A stretch of DNA of 64,000 nucleotides from Cichorium intybus (taxonomy: Eukaryota; Streptophyta; Magnoliopsida; Asterales; Asteraceae). The position numbers were made by a program, and so were the translations under genes. The notes under the pieces were generated by a model. It did no database searches. It was not told the origin of the DNA and saw only the letters and a program-made list of their open reading frames with translations. The stretch spans positions 66,927,966 through 66,991,965 of the forward strand of contig CM042010.1 of the NCBI GenBank assembly GCA_023525715.1, in the 5' to 3' direction. This document shows positions 23,953 through 35,477 of this stretch, piece by piece. Each line of letters starts with the position of its first letter. Within the stretch, counting starts at the first letter, position 1.

Positions 23953-25025
23953 CCATCAGTGCAAGATCTTTTGTTTTCTCTTTAACTTCATTCAATTTCA
24001 TGGTATAGTATGATTCGTCTTTCACTTGGGGTTTCTTTTCATTTTTCTTTCTGAGCATACAGTCCTTGGCAAAATGATTCTTGCCATGACAATAATTGCA
24101 ATCATAACCAGAGTCTCCTGCAACCTTCTCTTCACTCTTCTCACATCTGGCTTGTTGGTTTCAGAAACTTTCAGAGTTGGAGTCTTCGGAGCAGAAGAAT
24201 TGTCTCCTTTAAGAGTTGAGTTTTGATAGATTTCAGGTTTAGGTTTAAGAGAAAATGAAGGATTGTAATTTTTCACAAAGGGTTTTCCACATCTTGCTTA
24301 TTAACAAATGGCTTCTTGAATCTTTGATTGTTAGCAGCATATAAGGCAACATTAACACCAGCATCATTCACCATGTAAGCATCATTCACCATGTAAATAT
24401 TGGGTTCATCTTCGTCTTCATCTTATTGACCATCAACATTATTGGACGCCATTCTTTCATAAGACTGCGCAGAAATTTGATGTTAATCTCTTGTTGGCTG
24501 TGAATTTCACCGTACTTCTCAAGAGTATAAACCATGTTTCTATAATGTTTATAGGCCTATTCCAGGGTTTCATTAATTCTCTTGTTGCTGGAAGTTTCGA
24601 AAATCAGCAAGAACTTCGGTTACTATACTGGATTGAAGAGTAGTGTCACCAGCAAATATTATCGCCAAACGATCCAATATTTCTTTGGCAGATGTTGATC
24701 CTTTAATATGATGGGTGACATCAGGACCTAAGCCACTTCGTAGTTCCCTCATGGCTCTTTCATCATTTTCGATCTTCTTTAAATTTGCTGCTGTGACAAC
24801 TTCAGCATCTTCACTTTCACCAAGAACAAATCTAGCACCAATATCAACATGAGGTCTTTCTTTTACAGATCTCCATAAGTCCTTATCCAGACCAGTGAGA
24901 TAACCTTCCATATAATCAGACCAGTAGTCATAAAAAGTAGGAATGAGAAATGGTGCCTTGGTTGAAGAACCAATCATATTTGCATAATTGAGCATATTTG
25001 CATAAGATAATGTTGAATCATCCAT
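23953..25025 (-). pseudogene. Copia gag relic with zinc knuckle
   Basis: Starts with ATG at 25025. The first 150 codons (25025-24573) look like copia gag of the UBN2 type: a FYDYWSDYMEGYL segment, then the TSAKEILDRLAIIFAG region. After a frame change, gag continues with HSQQEINIKFLRSL and, near 24040-24110, a CNYCHGKNHFAKDC knuckle (CX2CX4HX4C). At least two frame changes and a stop (around 24420 and 24560) break it. It ends at 23953 where family-B LTR sequence begins. The upstream leader (25026-25177) is interrupted by the plus-strand copia LTR. Confidence 0.82.
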
Positions 25026-25177
25026 TGTTATGGAATTCTTTAAACATATCTTTTTCTGAAAAAACTAGTGAGAAAGGAGAAATACAACTTGCGGAAACCT
25101 AGATCTAGGAATCAAACTACATCTAGAAATTGTATGAAAAACAACGAGATTTCGCAAACAAGTTTTCGAGCCGAACC

Positions 25178-25959
25178 TGTTGGATTAGGTGTCTAAGCCA
25201 TGACTAATAATTAGTATTTATCTAATTAATAGTAGCATAGTCCATTTGGGTTGCCCTCATAGTTGGAGGATTGGCAGAAAGTCCGGTAGAGAGAAAGATT
25301 GATTTATTATGTGATTAATAAATCAATAGAAATTAAATAAATAGTTTATTAATATATTTAAGTGATAATATATTAATTAGAAACTATAATAATTAATTAT
25401 AAATTTTTCTGGAATTAATTGGAATTAATTTGGCAGTTAAATTGATTAATTAAAGGTGTAGGGACTAAAACTGTAATTATTCGATAGTTGAGTAAGTGGC
25501 AGTGTGAGTAACCATGTGGTGAACGAAATTATATATATAGATATATATATTTTCGAAATATATATATATACTATAGATAAATGGTGTTTGAATGATTAAA
25601 ATAATAGTTTATCTTAATTCGAATTCAAAAAGGTTTATCTGTAACGATTATCTGATCACCATATGGAAGCTATAAATAGGGAGACTCTCCCTAACCCTAG
25701 GACCACGACTTTTATACTCTCTCTAAAGGAATTTTTGGCCAAAGCCTCAAGCTAGGGTGTGACTGCATTTGAGGCAAGAGACTTCTGTTGCTTTGCTTCC
25801 AAGATTCACTTTAAGGTTGGTTTTTCTTGATCTTTCTTTTAGTTTATCTTTTTCTGGCCTTCTAGGATATGTTATATGTTTAATTAGAAGAAAACCTAGA
25901 TCTATATAGGTTGCATGTGAACTTAGGAATGTTAGTTCATAGTTGCAGAAAACCTTTCA
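25178..25959 (+). repeat. Copia 5' LTR (782 bp), plus strand
   Basis: Starts TGTTGGATTAGG and ends AACCTTTCA, with the primer site one base later. A near-palindrome of AT repeats around TTTCGAAA lies at 25531-25575. TATAAATAGGGAG near 25670 is a good TATA box, followed by a short CT-rich leader. No second LTR of this family is in the window. Confidence 0.88.
25671..25678 (+). promoter_or_regulatory. TATA box in copia LTR
   Basis: TATAAATA, followed about 40 bp on by a C/T-rich initiator-like stretch. Confidence 0.6.
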
Positions 25960-25960
25960 G

Positions 25961-25972
25961 TGGTATCAGAGC
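25961..25972 (+). other. Primer binding site (tRNA-Met type), copia element
   Basis: TGGTATCAGAGC directly after the LTR. Confidence 0.9.
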
Positions 25973-27329
25973 TATTTGGTTGTTTTTCTTGTTAAATTGC
26001 TATAACTGCTTTCCTGAAAATTAGGGTTTATTTTTTTTATAAACCCTAATATGGCCAATTTCGAAATTTAGGGTTTGTTTTAGAAACCCTAGCCCCTCCC
26101 CTATGATTTGGCGATTTTTTGTGGATTAGGTTAGAAGGTATTCTATTTTTGGTAACTTTAAATTGTTTAAAAGATAAACCTTAAAACCCTTTATCCTAAA
26201 AATCGAAATTTAAGGGATTAGGATAGGTTTTAATTAATTTGATTAATTTGATAAAAACCTATCTACTTTTGAATTAATTTAATTAATTGGTAATTAAAAG
26301 ATAATTCAAGGATTTAATTTAATTTAAAATTTAATTGCTTTAAATTGGCGAAAATTAAATAGATAAATCCTAAAATATTTTAAAATGTTTAAAATATCAA
26401 ATTTAATTAATTTAATTAATTGGTTAATTAAAAGATAATTAAAATCGATTTTAAGGTTTAATTTAATTTGAAATTTAATAGTTTAAATTGGCAATAAATT
26501 AAAAGATAAACCAGAAACAATTTTTTTTAAATGGTTTAAAAAATTACATCTTATATATATTATAATTAGGGAGTTATTATTATATGTATAAGATTAAAAT
26601 GGTTAGTCAAATCATTAGTAGGCCTCATTCACGAAGCTGGTCTATAAAGTGGGTATAAGGAGACTGCCTATAAAATGGCGGTCTAATGGGTGAACACTCT
26701 CGCCCACCGCTCGCCTGATCAGTGGAGGGTCGTTAGCCGAACATGTTTGATAGGACCACCTAATAATCACTAAAAGTTAATGATTCAAAGTACTAGAACA
26801 CTTAATAATATCCCAATCTAGTTACTTTAGGAAAAATGTGAATTGATGCTAATCCATGAAATTGCACATTGGACTTTATGAAACATTGGTGGAGCGTGTG
26901 TGGTTAACCGGCACGCCAATTGGGGTTCATAAAGAGTTGCAATGGGTTTCCCGGGTATTATCATTGTTGATGGAGCGTGTGTGGTTTACCGGCACATCAA
27001 TTAGAGATGATAATTAACCCGAGAGTACCAAGCTAATTTGCATGGTTATTCACATCCAGTTTGTGATCCTCGGCATCCCAGTCACAAACAGTGGGGCACA
27101 TCCGAGATTAAACATGCCATTTAAAAGTTTAATGAATCTCATCAGAACTAGGAATTTCATAAGATGAAATTGATAAGTGTTTATCTACCTTAATGACCAT
27201 TATGTTGTGATTACGGCATCCCTCTTCACACCATAGTTGGGGTATTTTGGATCCTAGCCTTAATAAATAATATATTGGGTAATTATTTAAAAGGAACAGT
27301 TAAACTAATAAATTCTATTTCTTTTATAG
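25973..27329 (+). other. Long untranslated leader of the copia element
   Basis: About 1.36 kb without a gene. The first half is AT-rich with repeated TTAATTAATTTGATTAATT-like stretches. The second half (26620-27290) is more GC-rich and holds a diverged pair, TGGAGCGTGTGTGGTT then ACCGGCAC, at about 26890 and 26972. These look like structured RNA-leader sequence. Confidence 0.65.
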
Positions 27330-27809
27330 ATGTCAAGTGTCTATTCTCCTCCTTCACCCATTTCTGAAAGCATCAAATTGCACCTGCTTAATATGGAAAG
27401 GCTGACTGGCCTCAACTGTAAAGAATGGCTTCGCAATTGGAGACTGGGTCTCGGCATTGCTGGCAAACTACATCTCACCGAGTATCCGATCCCAGTTCCA
27501 CCGGAACAAGTCATCATAAAAGGTTCTTATGATGAATCCGAAGAGATTCGTGACCTCATGCTGTCAACCATTGACCCCGCATTCCGCAAGGATTTTGAAT
27601 CCTTAGGGCCATATGAGTTAATGCAACTGGTTCAGGAAAAGTTCCAAAAACCAGTCGAAGAGGAACGAACCAGGATCTTCAAAAGACTTGCAGAGTGCAA
27701 GCTGAAAGCAGGAAGTAGCATCAATTCGCATGTTCTTCAGATTGAAGCGTACATAGGCGAATTGTATAAACTTGGTTATCCCATGAGTCAGGAGGAGAGT
27801 GTTAACTAA
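27330..27809 (+). pseudogene. gag: Copia gag, N-terminal 159 codons
   Basis: Starts with ATG just downstream of the copia leader. The fold is UBN2-type copia gag: LTGLNCKEWLRNWRLGL near the start, then the KRLAECKLKAGSSINSHV region and GYPMSQEESVN at the end. The frame stops with TAA exactly where the conserved part of gag should continue, and the following sequence carries stops in all frames. No knuckle, protease, integrase or RT follows. The copy is therefore truncated or badly decayed and could only move with help. Confidence 0.85.
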
Positions 27810-28477
<668 letters not shown>

Positions 28478-28784
28478 AGAGGTTATATAGAGACCAATAA
28501 AAGATGGAGAACTAGAGGCCAAATGTGGACCAATCATTTTATAAGGGCATATTAGTAATTGTGTATTTTAGTTAAATTATAATATAATAAATTAATTGAT
28601 AATTTCCTAAAATCTAGGGATTTGATTAATAGTTACCTAAAACAGCAATTATTTTTTAATTATTTTTCCACTTTTTTAATTACCAAAATTAAGAAAATTT
28701 TCATTTAATGTGTTTTTTTTCAAAAAAACATTTTTTTTATAAATCAAAGTATCGATGATATTGAAAAGTTATTGTTTTATCAGA

Positions 28785-29900
28785 ATATTTGTAATCATGT
28801 ATGAATAGACGCATTTTGTATTCATATATCATTATGGTTGTAATCGTAAATGAATAAACCACAAATTGAAGATAATTTATATACAATCTTGTTAAGTTGT
28901 AATCACAAATGAATAAAGCAAATATAAAAAAATTAATACATTCGTAATCATAAATATATAAGGAAATTATGGAAATAAAAAATAAAGTTAAGTTGTAATC
29001 ACAAATGAATAAACCTCTAATCATAACTGAATACACCCTAATCATGGAAATAAATGAATACGCCCCTAATCATAAATGAATATGCCTAATCATAACTGAA
29101 TACCCCTGAGCATCAATGAATACACATATCTTAAAAACATCAAGTTTTAAGCTCCCTTTCTTTAATTTGATTTGCACCCTGTTCAAAACATCAACCTTTA
29201 ATGTTTCTTCATTAATTTGATTTGCATGTATCTGTTTCATTCCAACATTATAATCCGAGCATTATAGACCTTAAATGAGAGTCGTTTCTGCACCATTGAA
29301 AGACTTAGTATAGTTAAAATCATACACAGACAAAAGAATAATAAATAAAATAAATGAAATGCAAAAAAGATATATGCACCAGTGAATAACATATATAACC
29401 ATCAGTGAATAACATATATAATATGAACCCAATTGTAGATACAATCATCAGTTAATAATACATATAATTAGAAAATCATATAATCATCAATGAATACCAA
29501 CTGTTAGGTTGTAATCATTCATGAATACCAACTGTAATTCATATTATAGGTTGTAATCATTCATGAATACCAAATGAAAAAGATATAAAAATCATTCTAA
29601 GTTTGAACGGATCATATTCATTAATGAACATAATCATCAATGAATATAACCAGGTTGTCCATATAATCATATTCATTAATGAATAAGAATTATGCAGTCA
29701 TACATAAAGGCGAAATAAACAGTATGTTGATATAATCATCAATGAATATAACAAAATAAACAGTATATTGCTATAATCATTAATGAATAAAACGCTATAT
29801 AATCATCAATGAATACATATAATCATCAATTAATAATGCACGTAATCATCAGTGAATATAATTTGTCAATATATTCATTAATGAATAAAACGCTATATTG
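28785..29900. repeat. Dispersed array of TAATCAT-NN-ATGAATA motifs
   Basis: About 25 irregularly spaced copies in 1.1 kb, mostly in one orientation (TAATCATCAATGAATA, GTAATCACAAATGAATA, TAATCATTCATGAATAC). A related motif fills the introns and spacers of the MULE at 47-62 kb. Confidence 0.85.
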
Positions 29901-30594
29901 TCACCCTCTCACCGCCTTTACCTTACACCACATATACACTAACAACAATCTCATACGATTGTTCATATGATCATCAATAAACACGATTTTCAAAATAATA
30001 ATCAGGAAATAAACATTATATAATATCAATGAATAATACATATACATATTTGTAATTCAAGTTGTCGTCGCAAATGAATTTGAACTACAATTAGTATAAT
30101 GGGAAACTCACATTTTTAAAAGAAAAAACGAAATGGAAATCAATTAATATAACTTTCACCCAATTAATGTGTAATCGTATTAAACCATTTTTTCAATTCA
30201 TGGTGATGATCGGAGCTTACACCTACATATTAATCCTAGTTTCAAAAGTAATTATAATATGATTTTTCGAACATACAAATACAAATATATAACTAAAAAG
30301 TTGAAAATAAACACAATTACATAGAAATTTAATTGAAAACAAACCTGTCATTCATTTATTTGCATCGTCGAGGATGGTTACGGTTGTATTAGTTTGAGAT
30401 CTCATAAAACAATTTGATCTAACAAACATTACGATAATAGTAACAAATCTACATAGCCGCAATTTGGTATAATAAAACGAAGAGAGATGAGTGGAATTAG
30501 GGTTTTAATTTTTTAAATGAAAGCATCACGTCTTCTTGCGGGAGAATATGCGGATTTGTATGAATAACGTCTTTTTGATGATGGAATTGGTGGC

Positions 30595-30792
30595 GTGATG
30601 GTGCTGGTCCAGCGGTGTCGGCCTGTAAAGGAAGGGATGAGAGGCGACGGGAAGAGGACGATGAAGAGAGGATGGCGGAGACGTGAAGAGAGGATTTGGT
30701 GCAGAGGTTGCTTTATCCTAGGGTTTAGGGTTGGTAAACTGAGAAAAGTAAATTTGATGGGAGAGAGAGTGAGTGATTTTAGGAGTAGATAA
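30595..30792. other. GC-richer gene-like segment, no clear product
   Basis: A 65-codon plus-strand frame exists but is Arg/Gly-rich and has no recognisable domain. The minus strand reads like a gene leader, with a CCTAAACCCTAGG telo-box-like word and a C/T-rich stretch. It may be a captured promoter fragment. I do not call a protein. Confidence 0.3.
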
Positions 30793-30976
30793 AATTAAGT
30801 CAATGATCAATTACCTCAATACCCCTAGGTTAATTATAATTTATATAAAATTAATTTAAATGTATTGCTAATTATAGAATTATCTTTTAATCATAGCCTT
30901 AGATCTTAATATTTGAAAGGCTCAGATCTGGCCTCCAGTTCTCTACCTTTTACTGGACCTCTATTGAACTTACCTC

Positions 30977-30980
30977 TATA

Positions 30981-31031
<51 letters not shown>
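30977..31031. repeat. (AT)n microsatellite, right flank of 2.5-kb element
   Basis: About 55 bp of AT dinucleotides with one ATAC interruption, mirroring the left flank. Confidence 0.97.
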
Positions 31032-31033
<2 letters not shown>

Positions 31034-32214
31034 TCTTAATAGAACAAAAGTTTATTATTAATTATATTTATTAATAAAAGATTGAGTTAGATTAAGTTGC
31101 TAATGAATGTAAAAATTGAGCTAGGTTTACTGTGTAAGTAGAACAGTAAAATTTTAGTTTTTAATAAAAAAAATAGATTGAGTAGAATTACTAACCAAAA
31201 TAGTCTTACAATTTCTAAGATCAAGGACCATTGGTGAAAAATAAAATGTTATAACAACCACCAATACAACAAGTGAAACTTCGTCGACAAATCTAAAACA
31301 CTCCGTATACCACAAGGACCTATAGTTTACTCAAAATTTTATTTCGTTACTTCCTATAAAACCATCTCGTTCTTATCAAACCGACGACACCACCGTCTTC
31401 TCTGTCCATAGGCGAACGGCGAACGACGAAGATGAGACGTGAAGTTAATTGAAGAGTTTGTGCCTTTGATGTATGGCTTCTTTATTCCTTCAGTATTCCG
31501 GATCTTTTTTCCTTCTTCGTTCGATTCGCGGATATACTAATTATTTGGGGAAAACGTAAACAACTTCGATTAAAGTAGCATCGGTGATTGTTGCTTTCTC
31601 TTGCCAAAAAAAAGAAGTTTAAACCCTAGCAAATAGATTTATGTATTTGATTTTAGCGATTTTTGGTTTCTAATTCATCGTTTCTAGCCGAGAAGCATTT
31701 GATTCACTAGCGAAAACGCTAGTGATTTGATTTGTGTATTTGTTTATTTTGATGCTGAGAGGATACAGTGTGTTTGTGATCGAATCGGTAGTGTGTTAAC
31801 CTGAAGACTTCATTTCAATATCTTTTTACAAAACCCACCGTTTTTATCATTCATTTAACCAAATTGCTTCTATTTGTTTCTGTAAGATTGTGATGGTGCA
31901 TACGTATTAGATCACAGCCAGCGACAAGAACCCACGAAGTTGTTTCATTTTAAGCATTTGGATCTGAATTCAAGACATGGAACAGGATGGAGAGCTTTCT
32001 CTGTTTCTGCAGATTTGTTATTATTTCATCAAGTTGGACAAGATAAGATTTCATGGAGATTATCTTGCTTCAGTTATTGGAATCGGTGGTCTCGGAACTA
32101 TAAAACGTTCATTTAGCTGAACATCCACCAGGGTAAAATCTTGTTCCTTTTTTCGATTTTCAGTTTATTTGCATATTCATATGATGAACTTTGTTTTACA
32201 CAAATTTAACTATT
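31032..32214. other. Spacer with a leader-like segment and a tiny frame
   Basis: From 31360 to 31560 the sequence looks like a plant gene leader, with a CTATAAAACC TATA-like site at about 31356 and a C/T-rich stretch after it. A 47-codon plus-strand frame at 31977-32120 has no recognisable domain. A captured or decayed 5' gene end is possible. Confidence 0.3.
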
Positions 32215-32222
32215 ATTTGAAG
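32215..32222. other. 8-bp target duplication ATTTGAAG (left)
   Basis: Identical to 32913-32920 on the other side of the miniature element. Confidence 0.95.
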
Positions 32223-32912
32223 CAGAGGCGGAGCCAGCAGGGGGATTTACCGTTGCTCTGCCCCCCCTAAAGTTTCCATTTGATACTAAAATCTTCAAGA
32301 TATATATAGTTTATTAATGGATTATATTATTATGAACATATATTTCTTCTATTACTTTACCCACCACCCCCTTCTAATGGGTTCATAGCCCAAATTAGTT
32401 TTACTTTATGGTTTTTGTAAGTGTCTTGCTCAACGAAACAAATTCACCGGCGGATGAAATACACACTTTTCATATTATTTTACGACCTATTATAGACTTA
32501 CGATATTATCCATTGTTATTGTTTATTTTTGATATTATCCATTGTTATTGTTTATTTTTTTTGCTACATTCTGCTATAGCCTACAAATTTTAGTTTCAAA
32601 AAGACTAGAAGAGGTAATTTAAACATTTTATTAGTTATTATATATTTAACTTTAATCTATAATTAACTGATACTTTCATTTAAACCACATAAGTTATAAT
32701 TAACAATATTATTATGATTGGTTTCATATATCATAGGGTAAATCATGAGCAAGAAAAAAAACCATCGATGTAGTTTCTATTTAGACAAATATTTCTTTGT
32801 CAATTTCCCTTTAAAATTTAAATACTTATTATGTTATTCATATATAATTTATATTTTAATATCTTATTATAATGTAAGCCCCTCCTATTCTAAAATTCTG
32901 GCTCCGCCCCTG
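32223..32912. mobile_element. hAT-type miniature element (690 bp)
   Basis: Terminal inverted repeats: the left end reads CAGAGGCGGAGCCAG, and the right end reversed reads CAGGGGCGGAGCCAG. It is flanked by a perfect 8-bp duplication ATTTGAAG. CAG termini and 8-bp duplications mark the hAT superfamily. The inside is AT-rich with no transposase. The 61-codon frame at 32408-32593 lies wholly inside and is not a gene. Confidence 0.95.
32502..32559. repeat. 29-bp tandem duplication
   Basis: GATATTATCCATTGTTATTG and nine more bases occur twice in direct succession, inside the hAT element. Confidence 0.95.
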
Positions 32913-33117
32913 ATTTGAAGTATTCATAACATATTATAAATCTAACACAACATTTCAATATAATATCTACACTTTTACTCCTGGGAATTCCTTCTGGCTG
33001 AGGTTTGATCATAATTTCAGCTGATTTGTATTATTATACTGTGTTAGCAAAATCAAATTTTCAGTTCATTATTAATTCCATATGGTTTTATGTTATTATA
33101 ACATGTTAAATAATGCT

Positions 33118-33223
33118 TTCTGTATTTTATTACATATTTAAATATTTATTTTGGTCATTAAATAATTTTTTTCTGTATTTTAGTACATATTTAAATATTT
33201 ATTTTGGTCAATAACTGCTTTAA
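33118..33223. repeat. 53-bp tandem duplication
   Basis: The segment from TTCTGTATTTTA to TTTTGGTCA is repeated with an offset of 53 bp and a few changes. Confidence 0.9.
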
Positions 33224-33292
33224 AAAATTTATTTAAGAGCGGTAAAGTACAAAAGACTGATCTTTATAACGTTTGTTAACAAATGAATTTAG

Positions 33293-33294
<2 letters not shown>

Positions 33295-33375
<81 letters not shown>
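33295..33375. repeat. (AT)n microsatellite
   Basis: 81 bp of pure AT dinucleotides. No inverted ends like those of the 2.5-kb element are visible next to it. Confidence 0.98.
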
Positions 33376-33379
<4 letters not shown>

Positions 33380-33523
33380 TAAGTTTTTTGAATCGGTTAT
33401 TTGTGTTTAGGTGTCGTGAAAAAGATAGCAAATAACTCTTCTATTGTGGATAGTCATTCTCTTATCAAATTTGATGACATGAGAAAACATAAAATGATGT
33501 TAATGTCTACAAGTTCTGTTGTG

Positions 33524-33581
33524 GTGTACATTGGGATAGTCATACTCTTATCGTGTACATTGGGATAGTCATACTCTTATC
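33524..33581. repeat. 29-bp tandem duplication
   Basis: GTGTACATTGGGATAGTCAT plus nine bases occurs twice with a 29-bp offset. Confidence 0.95.
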
Positions 33582-33667
33582 GAATTTGATAGCATTTTTA
33601 TAGATAATTGTAATTGGTATAATTGCTCGATTAGCGATTTTCATCGAATTTCCTTAGTTAACTTGTC

Positions 33668-33955
33668 TTGAACTATGCAGATTTTATTGCAAGTGGATGT
33701 GCAGCAATGATTAATGTTAATGACATTCTCAATTCGGTTGTCGACGACACAGTTCAAGACAAGAAACATGTAGGTTATCTCATTTTCAACACGAAAATAG
33801 ATGAGGTATATGCGTACCAAAATGAGATAATTGGATGTTGCGAAACTCGGTGTAGAATATTGCATCTATTAGATAAGAAGAAGTGTTGTAATTCCAAAGT
33901 CAATAGTGGGTTCCAAGAAATTGAAAAGATAAATGCAATAGTTGATGACGTCTAG
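33668..33955 (+). CDS. Hypothetical 95-aa protein, doubtful
   Basis: Open frame with ordinary amino-acid composition, several cysteines and the stretch DKKHVGYLIFNTKIDEVYAYQNEI. I recognise no domain. The upstream frame, which starts with a pyrimidine-rich stretch, does not show a clear promoter, and the surroundings are repeats and tandem duplications. It may be an exon remnant. Confidence 0.25.
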   Translation: MNYADFIASGCAAMINVNDILNSVVDDTVQDKKHVGYLIFNTKIDEVYAYQNEIIGCCETRCRILHLLDKKKCCNSKVNSGFQEIEKINAIVDDV

Positions 33956-34113
33956 TTTTTTTTTAAACTCATGACTAGGCAAAAACGTTATAGGATAGTA
34001 TTCGAGATAATTAATAAATTTCAAATCCCTTCGACAATTATCAATCATGATGACTTGAACTAATGATTTATGATTGAGTTACCTTATAAAAGTTGATTCC
34101 AGAGAGAGTACAC

Positions 34114-34271
34114 AAATCATACCACAAATCCACATGATAGTCTTACGAGGGATGCATGGAATGAGGAAGACCACAATGATGTGAAAGTTAAAAAATCATA
34201 CCACAAATCCACATGATAGTCTTACGAGGGATGCATGGAATGAGGAAGACCACAATGATGTGAAAGTTAAA
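34114..34271. repeat. 79-bp tandem duplication
   Basis: AAATCATACCACAAATCCAC through GTGAAAGTTAAA occurs twice with an offset of 79 bp and almost no differences. Confidence 0.97.
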
Positions 34272-34387
34272 GAAGGTTGTGAAAAAAAAAAATATTTGAT
34301 TGTGAAGACGGTTGTAAGAGAAGACGTTAAAGAAGGTTGTGAAAGAAAAAAAAATATTTGATTGTGAAGACGGTTGTAAGAGAAGAC
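34266..34387. repeat. 60-bp tandem duplication
   Basis: GTTAAAGAAGGTTGTGAAA through GTAAGAGAAGAC occurs twice with an offset of 60 bp. It directly abuts the 79-bp duplication. Confidence 0.97.
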
Positions 34388-34746
34388 GCACACCATTGAC
34401 ATACTGTAGCAAACCAAATATAGTCGTTAGTCCTATCATTGACATAGTGTAGTCAACCAAATAAAATGCTTATACATCCCTCAATAAGAATTTTATTGGT
34501 TTAAGTCTTATTCTCACAAGCATGTTGGTCATCCCATTTATATAAATGATCGAGTCCTTAATTTCATAAGAATGTTAGTCATCCAAAACAAGAAAAACCA
34601 GGACCCATCATATCTTAAATATTTTTACTCTTGTTTTCTATGCAAATGTGTATTTTTTTTTCTCAATGATTTATTTAGTTTGTTTTACATGTATGGGGAT
34701 TCAATTTTTATTCGCATAATCTATTTTTAATCATAAACGAGCGGGT

Positions 34747-34764
34747 CCCCGTGCTCCGCACGGG
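34747..34764. other. GC-rich hairpin, Helitron-end-like
   Basis: CCCGTGC and GCACGGG arms with a three-base loop inside AT-rich DNA. Plant Helitrons often end with such a hairpin a few bases before CTRR. No CTRR follows on either strand at the usual distance, so this is at best a mutated end. Confidence 0.4.
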
Positions 34765-35024
34765 TTCCTATTCTTTTCTTATAAAGTCAATTGGTTTAAG
34801 TCTTTTGGTTGTACTGTTCGTCTGCTTCATATTCTTTTAGGGTTTTGGTTGTTGGAGTTATTGTTTTCTTCGTCGTTTTGCTTTAGAACGGCTGCAAAGG
34901 TATTTATACTTGTTTGATTTGATTTTGTTGTACATGTTTAGGGGTGGATTCTGATCGCTGCTAGTTTGTATGAAATTGTTTCCTTTATTTGTTTGACTAA
35001 TGGTTTTGTTTTCGTGTGTCTAAG

Positions 35025-35477
35025 ATGAGAGGGAATGGATATCGTGTTGGGGATCGGATCGAGGTAATCGGTACCAGCAAAGGATTCGAGAACTCCTACT
35101 ATGCCGCTGAAATTATTGGTTGGTCTGTGCGTCACGTAGCGGTTCGTTATGAAACTTTAGTCGATGAGGATGAGGGTGTTCCATTGGAAGAGGCGGTGAG
35201 TGTTGATGATGTAAGACCTTATCCATCGACAATCGCAGTTAGTTTTTGTCCTGGAGATATTGTCGATGTGTGGCATAATGAGGGCTGGTGGACGGGTAGA
35301 TATCGTCGTTTTGACGCTGATAGAGAAGATGGAAAATTCTGTCGTGTCTTCTTTGATTATATGGTTGACAGTATGCGACATGAAAGTTATCTACCAGCGC
35401 AAGTGCGACTACATCAAGAGTTTCGTTTTCATGAAAATGGTGGTTTCAATCAGGTTTGGACTTATCAGAAGATGTAG
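35025..35477 (+). CDS. Agenet (Tudor-like) domain protein, 150 aa
   Basis: Two Agenet modules fill the protein. The first (about residues 6-67) has YRVGDRIEV, YYAAEIIGW, VAVRYETLV and the DDVRPYP end. The second (about 73-133) has FCPGDIVDVWHNEGWWTG, VFFDYM and LRLHQ-like closing residues. Plant Agenet proteins read modified histones or take part in RNA or chromatin binding, but this one is much shorter than the usual multidomain members. The start is the ATG at 35025; the codons before it do not include another ATG. An intron may lie in the 5' leader (AAGGTATTT at about 34897, acceptor TCTAAG right before the ATG). It sits alone among transposons, so it may be a captured or relocated host gene fragment. 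The frame is intact. Confidence 0.8.
   Translation: MRGNGYRVGDRIEVIGTSKGFENSYYAAEIIGWSVRHVAVRYETLVDEDEGVPLEEAVSVDDVRPYPSTIAVSFCPGDIVDVWHNEGWWTGRYRRFDADREDGKFCRVFFDYMVDSMRHESYLPAQVRLHQEFRFHENGGFNQVWTYQKM

Noticed and set aside
28785..29900. CRISPR-like array
   Set aside because: Motifs are short, imperfect and irregularly spaced in plant DNA. There are no cas genes.
32408..32593. 61-codon frame
   Set aside because: Wholly inside the hAT miniature element and partly made by a 29-bp duplication.
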